From: Aedes albopictus
Lineage: Eukaryota; Arthropoda; Insecta; Diptera; Culicidae
DNA length: 64,000 nucleotides
Assembly: GCF_035046485.1 (NCBI RefSeq)
Contig: NC_085138.1
Location: 43,559,464 to 43,623,463 of the forward strand
Direction of reading: 5' to 3'
The position numbers and the translations under genes were made by a program. Each line of letters opens with the position of its first letter. Positions within the stretch are counted from its first letter, which is position 1. This document shows positions 45,781-57,851 of the stretch, one piece after another. The notes below the pieces were generated by a model. It made no database searches. It saw only the letters and a list, made by a program, of their open reading frames with translations, and was not told the origin of the DNA.

Positions 45781-47735
45781 TCAGTTGAATTCCTGGAGGA
45801 ATCCAGTGGAATTCCTGGAGGAATTCAGTGGAATTCCTGGAGGAATTCAGTGGAATTCCTGGAGGAATTCAGTGGAATTCTTGGAGGAATTCAGTGGAAT
45901 TCCTGGAGGAATTCAGTGGAATTCCTGGAGGAATTCAGTGGAATTCCTGGAGAAATTCCTGGAGGAATTCAGTGGAATTCCTGGAGGAATTCAGTGGAAT
46001 TCCTGGAGGAATTCAGTGGAATTCCTGGAGGAATTCAGTGGAATTCCTGGAGGAATTCAGTGGAATTCCTGGAGGAATTCAGTGGAATTCCTGGAGGAAT
46101 TCAGTGGAATTCCTGGAGGAATTCAGTGGAATTCCTGGAGGAATTCAGTGGAATTCCTGGAGGAATTCAGTGGAATTCCTGGAGGAATTCAGTGGAATTC
46201 CTGGAGGAATTCAGTGGAATTCCTGGAGGAATTCAGTGGCATTCCTGGAGGAATTCAGTGGCATTCCTGGAGGAATTCAGTGGAATTCCTGGAGGAATTC
46301 AGTGGAATTCCTGGAGGAATTCAGTGGAATTTACGGAGGAATTCAGTGGAATTCCTGGAGGAATTCAGTGGAATTCCTGGAGGAATTCAGTGGAATTCCT
46401 GGAGGAATTCAGTGGAATTCTTGGAGGAATTCAGTGGAATTCCTGGAGGAATTCAGTGGAATTCCTGGAGGAATTCAGTGGAATTCCTGGAGGAATTCAG
46501 TGGAATTCCTGGAGGAATTCAGTGGAATTCCTGGAGGAATTCAGTGGAATTCCTGGAGGAATTCAGTGGAATTCCTGGAGGAATTCAGTGGAATTCCTGG
46601 AGGAATTCAGTGGCATTCCTGGAGGAATTCAGTGGAATTCCTGGAGGAATTCAGTGGAATTCCTGGAGGAATTCAGTGGAATTCCTGGAGGAATTCAGTG
46701 GAATTCCTGGAGGAATTCAGTGGAATTCCTGGAGGAATTCAGTGGAATTCCTGGAGGAATTCAGTGGAATTCCTGGAGGAATTCAGTGGAATTCCTGGAG
46801 GAATTCAGTGGAATTCCTGGAGGAATTCAGTGGAATTCCTGGAGGAATTCAGTGGAATTCCTGGAGGAATTCAGTGGAATTCCTGGAGGAATTCAGTGGC
46901 ATTCCTGGAGGAATTCAGTGGCATTCCTGGAGGAATTCAGTGGAATTCCTGGAGGAATTCAGTGGAATTCCTGGAGGAATTCAGTGGAATTTACGGAGGA
47001 ATTCAGTGGAATTCCTGGAGGAATTCAGTGGAATTCCTGGAGGAATTCAGTGGAATTCTTGGAGGAATTCAGTGGAATTCCTGGAGGAATTCAGTGGAAT
47101 TCCTGGAGGAATTCAGTGGAATTCCTGGAGGAATTCAGTGGAATTCCTGGAGGAATTCAGTGGAATTCCTGGAGGAATTCAGTGGAATTCCTGGAGGAAT
47201 TCAGTGGCATTCCTGGAGGAATTCAGTGGAATTCCTGGAGGAATTCAGTGGAATTCCTGGAGGAATTCAGTGGAATTCCTGGAGGAGTTCAGTGGAATTC
47301 CTGGAGGAATTCAGTGGAATTCCTGGAGGAATTCAGTGGAATTCCTGGAGGAATTCAGTGGAATTCCTGGAGGAATTCAGTGGAATTCCTGGAGGAATTC
47401 AGTGGAATTCCTGGAGGAATTCAGTGGAATTCCTGGAGGAATTCAGTGGAATTCCTGGAGGAATTCAGTGGAATTCCTAGAGGAATTCAGTGGAATTCCT
47501 GGAGAACCCCTTGTGGAATTCCTAGAGGAATTCCTTGTGAGCTTCTTGGAGGAATTCTTTGTAGAATTGTTGGAGGAATTCCTTTCGGAATTTCTTGTGG
47601 AATTCCTAGAGGAATTCCTCGTGAAAGTCCTTGTGAAATTGCTGGAGAAATTTCTTGTGGTATTCCTGGAGGAATTCCTGGTGGATTTTTTGGGTTGCTG
47701 GTGGATTTCCTTGGTGAAATTCTGGAATAAATTTC
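45781..47735. repeat. 22-bp EcoRI-site minisatellite, ~78 units
   Basis: Each 22-base unit has two GAATTC-type cores joined alternately by CTGGAG and AGTG (GTGGAATTCCTGGAGGAATT). The array is very homogeneous from 45786 to about 47500, then decays. The variants GGCATTCC and GGAATTTACGG recur exactly 660 bases apart (46.2-46.35 and 46.86-47.01 kb), showing a 30-unit higher-order duplication. No plus-strand frame has a stop, so frames of 550-662 residues arise. They are not genes. Confidence 0.97.
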
Positions 47736-49724
47736 ACATTAATTCAAAATTTTATTCAAAAGTACCCCACTGAGCACACCAGCAGCGTTCGAAAACAGCT
47801 GGGCAGAGTTCGTGCTGTTCCAATTCTAAAGCACCCCGATAATTGAGTTCAACCGACTAATGCTTGGAGGCTCATCGTCACGTACCTACCTAGAGCTCTG
47901 TACAAAGTGGATCAGGTTCAATTTTCACCCCCACCACCACCCTTGGGATCGCTCGCTGGGGTCCCAAAGCGCAATCTGAGAAAGTTCAATTATGTTTGAT
48001 TAGGTTTCACGCTTCCTCTACAACGATGCGACGGGATGGACCGACGACGAACGAACGGTTTTCGTTATTTGTTATTAAGCCATAAAATGGGCACTTTCAG
48101 GAAATTCTTGTCGTTATCGCTGATCGATCATCGAGGGATTGTCGGTGCGCGTGGTGAGAGAAAAACCGTTGCGTTGCGTTGCGCTGTCGGAATCCCCCCA
48201 GTCAGTGACGGGCGATCCTTGTGCGGAGAAGAATTAAGCCGCAGATGAAATTTCAATTTAATAGGAGATTAACCGCCGGCCTCGCGTCCGTTTTTGTCCC
48301 TCTCGAGTCCCAGGAGAGATGAGCTTTCTGATGCAAATTCCGCGATTAGACCGCGAACTGGCAGCATGGCGGCGGCGGCGTCTGCATCTGTTTCTTCCAA
48401 TTGCATCGAAAGGGAGTGCGTTTTTATCGAGACATCATCAACCCAGTCATCACACGGCCCGGGAAAGCCACCGGAGTCCGGAGTCTGATGACTTGAGGCT
48501 CCCCTTTTTAGGGAATGGCAGAAGGGTTCAACCCGAGGGGAGTTTGTCAGCTGTGTGGAGTCTCGATCGTATCAAGCAGGGGTACCTACTAACTACCGTC
48601 GTCGGTTAGTTGCTGCTCTTTTGAGAGCGCTCCTCGAATGCCAACTGTCTATTTTAGGAATGAGACGAGAGGAGCTATGCATGAATGGCGCTTAAATTCA
48701 TTGAAATTTCCTGTATAGTGGCGAGGACTGATCATCTGATTGGAGATGTAATGACTGAAAGTTTAAAGTTGGAAAACTTGAGTCTGGTTGTTTGAAGTGG
48801 AACACATGGTGTGGGATATTTGATGTGTTTGAATAGCGAGGTACTATTATATTAAGCTTTTAAGTGCATAGGATTTTACGTTGGTTTCCCTAAGAATACA
48901 CTAGTTTACAGCATTTTTGAACTCAGTAAGCTGATGATCATTTTTGGTGTAGAATCATGCCCTGAGTTCGAAAACGTGAAGGAAAAAAATTACAGTAGAG
49001 CAGAATTTTTTTCGACTTTCCATACAAGGGTGACGATTTGAAATCCATTTTTGTTCTATTTTTAAGCAAAGTCGCTCACTTCAAACATCTCATTCTCCGT
49101 AATCAATGCTCCGATTGAGCTGAAATTTTTACTGTAACTCGCCTACACATGATATGTCAAATAAACGTCGAGCAACAATTTTTAATTTGGGTTTTTCTTA
49201 TAGAAAAAAATACTTTTCTTCAAAAAAATTTGGGAATTTTGCTAAAATTTAAGGAGATTGTCCCTAAAATTCGCCAATATCTTGAAATTCATCAATCTGA
49301 CGCAAAACTTGTATTCAGATGATCGAATGGTATTGTATTCAGCTTTTAACTTATGGAAAAAGATTTACAATTGATTGAACGAAACGCAATATATTTGAAT
49401 TTTAGTAAATTACATATTTTGAAAAGTTGTAAAACTCGATATTGAGCTAAAACTCAAAAACTGGTCTACTTAAAATTATTTGAAGGTCGATTTCGAAATC
49501 AGCGCTAAATTGTGCTTCAAAAATTTTGGTCGTTGACAGAAGTTCACGACTTTTGTTTTATTTTGTAAACTAGTGATATCTGACAAAACCAAGGCTAGAA
49601 ATGTTTGCCAGCATTCTGCAAGTAATGTCACCTATATTTTACCGCAGTTGAATTTCACTCTGGAACCTTCTTCATCTTCTGTTATCTTTGCATAATTTGA
49701 ATTTGTAATAGGTTGAGGTGCGGG
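47736..49724. other. Non-coding: GC island then AT-rich stretch
   Basis: From 47.8 to 48.7 kb the DNA is GC-richer and repeat-free, with no recognised protein. From 48.9 to 49.7 kb it is AT-rich, of a type often seen as diverged dispersed repeats, with no ends or frames identified. Confidence 0.4.
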
Positions 49725-50175
49725 TGAATTCTCAGGAAAGTTTTGTATGTTTCAAAGATAATACCGTGGTCTTTGGGAGCTTTCAGGAGAGATTCAGGGG
49801 CTTTCAGTGAGATTATAAAGCGTTTTATGCCATTCTGGGGGTTTCAGGGAGTTTCAGAAAGTTCCTGGAGCTAAGGGAGGTTTCAGAGGCTTCACAGGGT
49901 TTAGAAGAAATCAGGAACTTTCAAGGGAGCTTTGGGAGGGTTTTAAAGGGGTTTCAGAGAGGCTCCAAGCTTATCTGTAAGGCGTTTCAATGGGTTCAGG
50001 AGGTTTCGAAGGATTTAGGGGGGTTTATGGGTGTGGGTTTTATTAGTGGTATCAAGTGGGTCTTAGGGGGATCCCGGGAATTTACGAAAAGTTTCTGGGA
50101 GTCTCAGGTGGGTTTCAAGGTGGTTCAGGAGATTCCAGGGAGATTCAGAGAAGTGGTTCTCCAGAGGGATTTCTA
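49725..50175. repeat. Degenerate GGTTTCAGGG minisatellite
   Basis: Units such as GGGGTTTCAGG, GGAGGTTTCAG and GGGAGTTTCAG recur loosely. This is the reverse orientation of the CCTGAAACC family at 14.0-15.5 and 38.6-39.8 kb. Confidence 0.7.
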
Positions 50176-50736
50176 AGTATTCAAGGTGTAGGTCACCAGC
50201 GTTCACTGTCCAAAGAACGCATTTTGCCTTGCATTTTCTCGAGCGCAAATCCGAAGACTCATCGAATGCCTTGGTCTGAAAATGCTAGTCAATAGCAAAC
50301 AGCAAGTAACATTTTCAGATCAATTACATTGACAGATCTCTAAATTTGTGTTCCAGGAGATTCAAATAGAATGAAAGGGGCCTTTGACACGGTAAAGGCT
50401 GGGTATGCTGCGCAATTCAGATCCCATTGTGATCCACTAGTCTCTACCCAGCAACTCCTATCCCTACCTCCTCGTGGTACCGGCCGGAAACTATGAGCAA
50501 CCTTAGGGAAGATCGGGTAACCAACCCCGGCCATAGGCTGACAGGGAAGGGGGGGAGGTTTGCTTCGGCAAACCTGAGCGTCTGTTCTCCAGGAAGAGCG
50601 GCTCACAACAGCGTCTGATCCCTATGTTAGGGGCGGCTGATCAACGTCCGAGTGCCAGGAAAGGACTCTAAGCTCAACAGTGCACTATTGTCCTCCGGAA
50701 TATAGGGGGTTGGTGTCAGGCCTTACGAGCCAGCCG

Positions 50737-53700
50737 TAAAAAAACCATTGTAACGGAAAATCAGCAACAGAATAATACGAACCGAGACCAATGGCAACGA
50801 CCCCAGCGAACAAAAAGGACTTGCGATTGGAAACTCGGTACGTGGAACTGCCGATCTCTCATCTTCATTGGGAGCACTCGCATACTCGCCGATCTACTGA
50901 AGGACCGCGGGTTCGACATCGTAGCGCTGCAGGAGGTGTGTTGGACAGGATCCATGGTGCGAACGTTTAGAGGTAATACCATCTACCAGAGCTGCGGCAA
51001 TACACGCGAGCTGGGAACAGCTTCCATCGTGATGGGTGATATGCAGAGGCACGTGATCGGTTGGTGGCCGATCGACGAAAGAATGTGCAGGTTGAGGATC
51101 AAGGGCCGATTCTTCAACTTCAGCATAATAAACGTGCACAGCCCACACTCCGGAAGTACTGATGATGACAAGGACGCATTTTACGCGCAGCTCGAACGCG
51201 AGTACGATCGCTGCCCAAGCCACGACGTCAAGATCATCATAGGAGATTTGAACGCTCAGGTAGGCCAGGAGGAGGAATTCAGACCGACGATTGATAAGTT
51301 CAGCGCTCATTAGCAAACGAACGAAAACGGTCTACGACTTATTGATTACGCCACCTCCAAAAATATGGCCATACGTAGCACCTTTATCCAACACAGCCTC
51401 CCTTATCGTTACACCTGGAGATCACTACAGCAGACGGAATCTCAAATCGACCACGTTCTGATTGACGGACGGCACTTCTCCGACATTATCGACGTCAGGA
51501 CCTATCGTGGCGCCAACATCGACTCCGACCACTATCTGGTGATGGTCAAACTGCGCCCGAAACTCTCCGTCATCAACAATGTACGATACCGGCGACCGCC
51601 ACGGTACAACCTAGAGCGACTGAAACAACCGGATGTCGCCTCAGCTTACGCGCAGAATCTCGAGGCCGCGTTGCCAGACGAGGGCGAGCTCGATGAGGCC
51701 CTCTAGAGGACTGCTAGAGTACAGTGAAAACAGCCATCAACGACGCAGCCGAGAGCACCATCGGGTACGTGGAATGGAATCGACGGAACGAATGGTTCGA
51801 CGAAGAGTGCAGAACGGTTTTGGAGGAGAAGAACGCAGCGAGGGCGGTAATGCTGCAGCAAGGGACTCGACAGAACGTGGAACGTTATAAACAGAAGCGG
51901 AAACAGCAGACTCGCCTCTTTCGGGAGAAAAAGCGCCGCCTGGAAGAAGCGGAATGTGAAAAAATGGAACTGCTGTACCGTTCCCAAGAAACGCGGAAGT
52001 TCTATCAGAAGCTCAACGCATCCCGCAACGGCTTCGTGCCGCGAGCCGAAATATGCAGGGATAAATACGGAAGCCTCTTGACGGACGGACGTGAGGTGAT
52101 CGAAAGGTGGAAGCAGCACTTCGATCAGCACCTGAACGGCGTGGAAAACGTAGACACGGGAGCCTACGGCAGCGGAGGAAACGACGACGCCAGTGCAGCG
52201 GAGGACGGAAATGAATCAACTCCCACGCTGAGGGAAGTTAAGGATGCCATTCACCAGCTCAAAACCAATAAAGCAGCTGGTAAGGATGGTATCGCAGCTG
52301 AACTCATCAAGATGGGCCCAGAAAAGTTGGCCACCTGTCTGCATCGGCTGATAGTCAGGATCTGGGAAACCGAACAGCTACCGGAGGAGTGGAAAGAAGG
52401 GGTAATCTGCCCCATTCACAAGAAAGGTGACCATTTGGAATGTGAGAACTTCAGGGTGATCACTATTTTGAATGTTGCCTTCAGAGTTCTGTCCCAGATC
52501 ATCTTCCGTCGTCTGTCACCTAAAACGAATGAGTTCGTGGAAAGTTATCAAGCCGTCTTCTTCGACGGCCGGTCGACAACGGACCAGATCTTCACCGTAC
52601 GGCAAATCCTCCAGAAATACCGTGAATACCAGGTCCCAACGCATCACCTGTTCATCGACTTCAAAGCGGCATACGACAGTATCGACCGCGCAGAGCTATG
52701 GAGAATCATGGACGAAAACGGCTTTCCTGGGAAGCTGACTAGACTGATTAAAGCAACGATGGACGGTGTGCAAAACTGCGTATGGGTTTCGGGTGAAGTA
52801 TCCGGTTCATTCGAATCTCGCCGGGGACTGAGACAAGGTGATGGACTCTCATGGCTACTCTTCAACATCGCTCTGGAAGGTGTGATGCGACGAGCCGGGC
52901 TCAACAGCCGGGGAACGATTTTCACAAAATCCGGACAATTTGTGTGCTTTGCGGACGACATGGACATTATTGCAAGAACATTTGGAACGGTGGCAGAGCT
53001 GTACACCCGCCAGAAAAGCGAAGCAGCAAAGGTCGGACTGGTGGTGAATGCCTCAAAAACAAAGTACATGCTGGTGATAGGCGGAACCGAAAACGACCGG
53101 ATCCGTCTGGGTAGTAATGTTACGATAGACGGGGATACTTTCGAGGTGGTGGAGGAATTCGTCCACCTCGGATCCTTACTGACGGCTGACAACAACGTGA
53201 GCCATGAAATTTGGAGGCGCATGATCAGCGGAAGTCGTTCCTACTACGGGTTCCGGAAGAAGCTGGGTCATAATAGATTTACCCACGCATCAAATGCACC
53301 ATGTACAAGACGCTGATCAAACCGGTGGTCATCTACAGACACGAGACATGGACCATGCTCGAGGAGGACCTGTAAGCACTCGGAGTTATCAAGCGACGCG
53401 TGCTAAGGACGATCTTCGGTGGTGTGTAGGAGAACGGTGTGTGGCGGAGAAGGATGAACCACGAGCTCGCTGCACTTCCCGGGTAGAGGTGAAATACTGA
53501 CGATCAAAACGTGATGTTGGTTTGATTGATATAAGAGATAAAAGATCTGAAAATAATATCTAAAAAATGTTCCTGGAACATCTGAACAATATCAATATTT
53601 GATATTTCAAGATCAAGCGAATAGCTCGCTGCTATTGGTTAGATCTTAAAAGATCTAAATATGATATGATGATGACGTTCCAGGAGTACATTTTTGATAT

Positions 53701-54066
53701 TATTTTTAGATCTTTTATCTGTTATATCAATCAAACCAATAACAATTTTTGATCTCCATATCAAAATATGCTATTATTGAGCTGTTTTCTTCTACCTGGG
53801 TTTACGGCGAACCCATCATCCAGAAGGTGGTCAAAGCCGGAAGAATACGGTGGGCAGGGCATGTTGCAAGAATGCCGGACAACAACCCTGCAAAGCTGGT
53901 GTTTGCAACGGATCTGGTTGGCACAAGAAGGCGTGGAGCGCAGAGAGCACGATGGGCGGACCAGGTGGAGCGTGACCTGGCGAGCATTGGGCGCGACCGA
54001 GGATGGAGAGCGGCAGCCACAAACCGAGTATTGTGGAGTACTATGGTTGATTATGTCTTGCCTTAA
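50737..54066 (+). pseudogene. RTE-type LINE endonuclease-reverse transcriptase, broken
   Basis: The endonuclease starts at KLGTWNCRSL near 50837, with DIVALQEVCW (catalytic Glu) and IIGDLNAQVG. It is interrupted by TAG at 51311-51313 but continues in the same frame to SDHYLVMVKLRP. A stop and frame change lie at 51704-51724. The reverse transcriptase frame 51724-53316 is open, with NKAAGKDGIAAELIK, HLFIDFKAAYDSIDR, RRGLRQGDGLS and active site FADDMDI near 52950. A second frame change occurs near 53270, and stops follow at about 53371 and 53427. A MITE sits at 53478-53800. The C-terminus RIRWAGHVARM and GTRRRGAQRARW ends at 54064-54066. The true start is uncertain: the first in-frame residues precede any clear ATG. 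Confidence 0.8.
53478..53800. mobile_element. MITE nested in the LINE coding region, 323 bp
   Basis: The ends CCCGGGTAGAGGTGAAA and TTTTCTTCTACCTGGG are near-complements. Inner arms with GGTTTGATTGATATAA and AGATAAAAGATCT pair over some 60 bases more. The LINE reading frame is interrupted between codons for ELAAL and YGEPII. Removing the insert plus two bases (TT) rejoins them in frame. The target duplication is therefore at most TT. It has no coding capacity and is younger than the host LINE copy. Confidence 0.8.
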
Positions 54067-54340
54067 ATGTGATGTTGAACAAATAAATGTATGTGTGTAA
54101 GTGCTGGTAATCCTGGACAACTTTGCCCTTCAGCGCCACGTGGTGGTGAAATTCAGAACAATATTATTGAGCATCTGGAAGTTCTTGCAGCCCTGAGCAA
54201 ACATCGTACCTGCCCATCTTGCTTGTATTTCGTGCCATTTGTTTCAAAAGTTGCACCGGAAGTAATTATGTACACTAGCGCTACGTGATGGTAAATTTCG
54301 GAACTATGAAATCAATCACCAGGATGTGGTTGTTGTTCTG

Positions 54341-54559
54341 AATAACTAGCTATGTTTGGCTACGCAGTCATTAATTGAACAAACAACGTTCTTTATTTGC
54401 CCGACGTTTCGACACGGGGTTTGTGTCTTCCTCAGGAGGTACTGTAATTTAACATATATTCTAATTGTTTGTGTTTATGCCTTGTAGTTTGAACTTACAC
54501 TATTTCTAGCGTCCTATGTTTGGCTATTTGTAACTGTTGGCACATAACATAAGTGGAAC
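54341..54559. repeat. Left side of nested inverted repeats; Penelope-like tail
   Basis: GACTGCGTAGCCAAAC (reverse complement of 54354-54369) and GCACATAACATAAGTGGAAC (54540-54559) both recur inverted near 59.02 and 58.53 kb. Between them, CCCGACGTTTCGAC and TGTGTCTTCCTCAGG resemble the paired text found at the ends of Penelope-like elements (CCTGA(A/G)GAAG with GTCGAAACGTCGG when read on the minus strand). That family link is from memory and only moderately sure. Confidence 0.45.
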
Positions 54560-55901
54560 TACTAAGGAGAATGTCGACGAAAGTTGGTTCTTTTTGCTTC
54601 GAAAAGAATAGGTATAACTGGTATACAGCACACCGTTCTGTCATCGATATTCGTAAACAAAAACTGGCATGACAGCTCTCAATTATTTGCAGCTGGTATA
54701 AAACTGTGAAGTCTGGCTAATCCGATATTGAACACTTATGAGACAAAATTTAAAAGAAAATTCTCTTGAATTTATCAACAGATTTCTGACGAATACAGTT
54801 TTTTTATTAAGCGGTGCTGTATGGCTCGTTAAAGTGAAAATGACAAAAGTAAAACTTAATTAGACAGGTCACCCAATCAGTGTAATTTATCCCTTTTGTA
54901 AATTATTTATGTAACAAACTGAGGCTAGCTTGAGATTCTAGTTTTGTAACGAGCTCTTTCTTATTGGTCTTGTTTCTGTGAAAACTGTCAGATTTTTCAA
55001 GTCTAATAAATCTAATGCACCGTTTGATGACTTGTACGTTTCTTCGGTGACCAGTAGAAAACATGATTTTAAAAGCACTTACAGCGACAGGTCGAACAAC
55101 ACAATGTCGACGACAAAATGAAAAAATAAAAATTACCTTATTTTCAAAGGTCGATAATATTTCCAGGAATGAAAAAAAGTCTACGAGTTTGATCCCGCTT
55201 TTAATCTGCACACTAAGATCTCGATCTTGAGCTCGGATTTTTTGTGCTGAGTTATAACTTAAACTTTACTATCGGGATCGACTACCGATTATCAAGAATT
55301 CAACAGCTGAGCTGGCTCGACAATTTAGCTCTTTACAATAACTTAGTAAATGAAGTCATCGAGCGAACCAAGCTTAATTTGCTGTTATTTTCACACTACG
55401 CGCGTTCGTTGCTATCGAGGTTGATATGCCCGAAAAACCGGATTCGTGCGGCAATACTGTGCGTTATACTAGTTTGACGTCTGCGACAACGGCGACAACA
55501 AAGCACGCACGAGGTGGCTACTTAGCAGTCGTGCAAGGGGCGACTGAAGGCAAAAAAAGCTTGAAGCGGTGATAATATTTTGACATAAAGAAATATTCGT
55601 ATATTTTAATCATTTTTAGATTGAGTTTTGCCACCGCTAACAAAAATAACATTGAACGCACTCTTTCTGTTGGTGCAATGAATACATGGTTCGTTCAGCT
55701 GCTAAATGCTATGCAATCTGACGTTTGAGTATTTAGATTATCTCTTACTCGAAAGTTTACCAAGGAATGAAAAATGCAATACATACTTTTTTTATTTCAT
55801 TCCGGATAAGAGGCGGAAAAGTGTTACACTTGTAAAGAAGATCGTTTAGTACAACATGAAAAAAAAAAAGATCAATGAGCGTTATAATCGATTTTTTTTA
55901 C
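54560..55901. other. Non-coding stretch, nothing recognised
   Basis: AT-rich, with short frames lacking recognisable domains. ATTTTTAGATTGAGTTTTGCC near 55612 shares a few bases with the arm of the palindrome at 56.27 kb but is too short to interpret. Confidence 0.4.
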
Positions 55902-55909
55902 ATCCCGAT

Positions 55910-56165
55910 CTAGGGGCAAGACACTGTGCAAACGAGAGCAACTCTGAGAATTTCTGAGTAACTCTTTCTGTCGATGATCGACAAAACTTGTTGAAAGACA
56001 TCCCTAAAACTGCAATTTTCATTCAGCACACGCAACACTTTGCAGTTTGACATTGGTGCCAGATCACACTTTGGCATAAATGGGAGAAATTCTGAGGAAC
56101 TGTGAGGAATTCTGAGCAACACCTCGAACACAGATTTGCTCTCGTTAGATCTGTCCTGCCCCTAG
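55910..56165. mobile_element. MITE with perfect 8-bp target duplication, 256 bp
   Basis: The ends are CTAGGGGCAAGACA and TGTCCTGCCCCTAG. Inner matching blocks include ACGAGAGCAA and its complement. It is flanked by ATCCCGAT at 55902-55909 and again at 56166-56173. Eight-base duplication suggests hAT-type mobilisation. There is no transposase. Confidence 0.85.
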
Positions 56166-56271
56166 ATCCCGATATATCTATTGTGTAGATGATGCAGCAT
56201 AAACGAAAATGTTTATGTAGCACGATGCTTGTATATAAATACCCAAAGTAAAAAATGTTAACATATTTAAT

Positions 56272-56536
56272 AATTCTAGATTGAGTTTAAATAAGGGCGA
56301 AACTAACATGAGAGAGTTCTCTTCATCGACTCTCTCTTCTGCAAATTAAAGTGACAAGATGCAAACTCAATCGAACTTTTTTACACTCAGACGCTAGATT
56401 GCATCGCAACCTAGCGATTTCTGACCAAAAAGTTGAACAATACTTGCATCTTGTCACTTTAATTTGAAGAAGAGAGAGTCGATGAAGAGAACTCTCTCAT
56501 GTTACTTTCGCCCTTATTTAAACTCAATCTAGAATT
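56272..56536. mobile_element. Near-perfect palindromic MITE, 265 bp
   Basis: The arms of about 95 bases start AATTCTAGATTGAGTTTAAA and continue with TAAGGGCGAAA, CATGAGAGAGTTCTCTTC and AAAGTGACAAGATGCAA. Only a few mismatches separate left and right. A loop of some 70 bases contains GACGCTAGATTGCATCGCAA. Target duplication is unclear. A transcript would form a long hairpin. Confidence 0.85.
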
Positions 56537-57160
56537 TTGTTCGACATGTTCAGATTGTGGGACCCCTCGTATATAACTGCTCAAGGCATACATTTAAAAA
56601 TATCCTAAACTACTAAAGGATGAAAGTGAAATAATAACTGACAGAAACTCGATGTGAATTTTATATTTAACGCATTTCTTATATGAAATGTATTATTACA
56701 GATACACAGACTTGCAGTTGCAGGTGCGGAGTACAAAAAGCACGATTTTTAAACGTGTTGTACAAAATACAACAGCACGATCGCTCGAGGGTTAACATCA
56801 CTCTCGATGCCTACGCCGGCAGACACCGGATTGGCCAGCTAACAAAAAAATCCGGAAGATTGCTCGCCGGAGGCAAAGCAAGACCTCCTCAAATTAATCA
56901 CTTAAATTGTTCGGAAGTACCCACCGGATCTAAGCGTATCTGCAAAAGAATTTAATGTTTTTTTTTCTTCAAAAAGTGATTGTTCGGTTCTCTACGATGC
57001 GGAACTCGAAAAGAAAAAAGTGAAAAAAGTGAAGTTTGCCTATGCTGCGCCATGGCACTTTTTGGCAGCGTCACTCTTTTCATAGGGTTCTCACTCCTGC
57101 CACCAGATGCGGAGGGATCGTTAGCTTCCGTCAAATTTGCCTATTTGTAACACTATCCTG
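56537..57160. other. Non-coding stretch, nothing recognised
   Basis: A 90-residue plus-strand frame at 56683-56955 has no recognisable domain. I see no splice-site context or conservation to support it. Confidence 0.35.
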
Positions 57161-57725
57161 CACGGTAAAAATTCTGCACGCTCAATGTAAGGGAAAAATC
57201 CCTTAACTATTCAACATCCCAATCAGCATGATCAGAAAGGCTTTTCCTTTGAAATCGCAATGCTGTCAGTGTTGATTTGATAACCAAAACAAACCCACCG
57301 GAGAAATCAATTAAAAATCACTTCAATTTGCACTAGTGTACAAAGCAGTACGATCCAAAGTGAAAAGCTGTTGATTTGATAATGACTGTTTTGGGTATGA
57401 AAGTAAATATAGATGACAGGTGGTAGAAAGTGTTCGCTTCGAATAGAACCTCTGTAACAGGTGTGAAGTAGTGTAGTGGTTAAACAGATGATCGTGAATC
57501 TCAAGGTCCTGGTATCGAATCTGGGTGCGGTTAGCAGCACTTTTTTTAATTCTATATTCGAATTCAAAACATTGTCAACAACGAATTGAAGTGAAGTTCA
57601 ATTAAAATTGAAGAGGCATTGGATGTTCCTTTTCGAATGATATTTAATTGATAACAAACTGATTAAACAGTAGTGCGAATTCAAGTGCCAATCCGTTCAT
57701 ATCACAGTGCAGATTTTTTACCGTG
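57161..57725. mobile_element. MITE of ~565 bp with CACGGTAAAAA ends
   Basis: It starts CACGGTAAAAATTCTGCAC and ends GTGCAGATTTTTTACCGTG. No clear target duplication. It contains a tRNA-like polymerase III promoter segment (57466-57550). No coding frame of note. Confidence 0.7.
57466..57550 (+). other. tRNA-like polymerase III promoter segment
   Basis: An A-box-like TAGTGTAGTGG at 57472-57482 is followed by a B-box-like GGTATCGAATC and, after GGTGCGGTTAGCAGCAC, a T run at 57541. This is the head of a tRNA-derived SINE rather than a tRNA gene, as no paired acceptor stem is seen. Confidence 0.5.
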
Positions 57726-57851
57726 TGCTGAGCCAATTTTCTCTACCTTTTCCTCTACCTTTTAATACCATATACCTCTACCTTTTACTTACATCACGCG
57801 AAGCAGTTGTAGCATCATGGGTTCTATAGAGATGGGTGACATTTCAACACA

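Larger units (their letters stand above)
50390..54095 (+). mobile_element. RTE-type LINE, nearly full length but mutated
   Basis: A 5' leader of about 350 bases (GTACCGGCCGGAAACTATGA region) precedes one long endonuclease-reverse transcriptase reading frame. The 3' end shortly follows AATAAATGTATGTGTG at 54081-54098. There is no ORF1 and no RNase H, as expected for RTE-clade elements. Domain order and motifs are complete apart from point lesions and one nested MITE. Related, more damaged copies lie at 33.4 and 43.3 kb. Clade assignment rests on overall layout and motifs, so RTE-like is safest. Confidence 0.8.

Noticed and set aside
45785..47773. Open frame of 662 codons and two overlapping ones (550 and 626 codons) on the plus strand
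   Set aside because: They arise because the 22-bp unit has no stop in any plus frame. All three frames give the same rotated peptide, and variation follows DNA units rather than codons.
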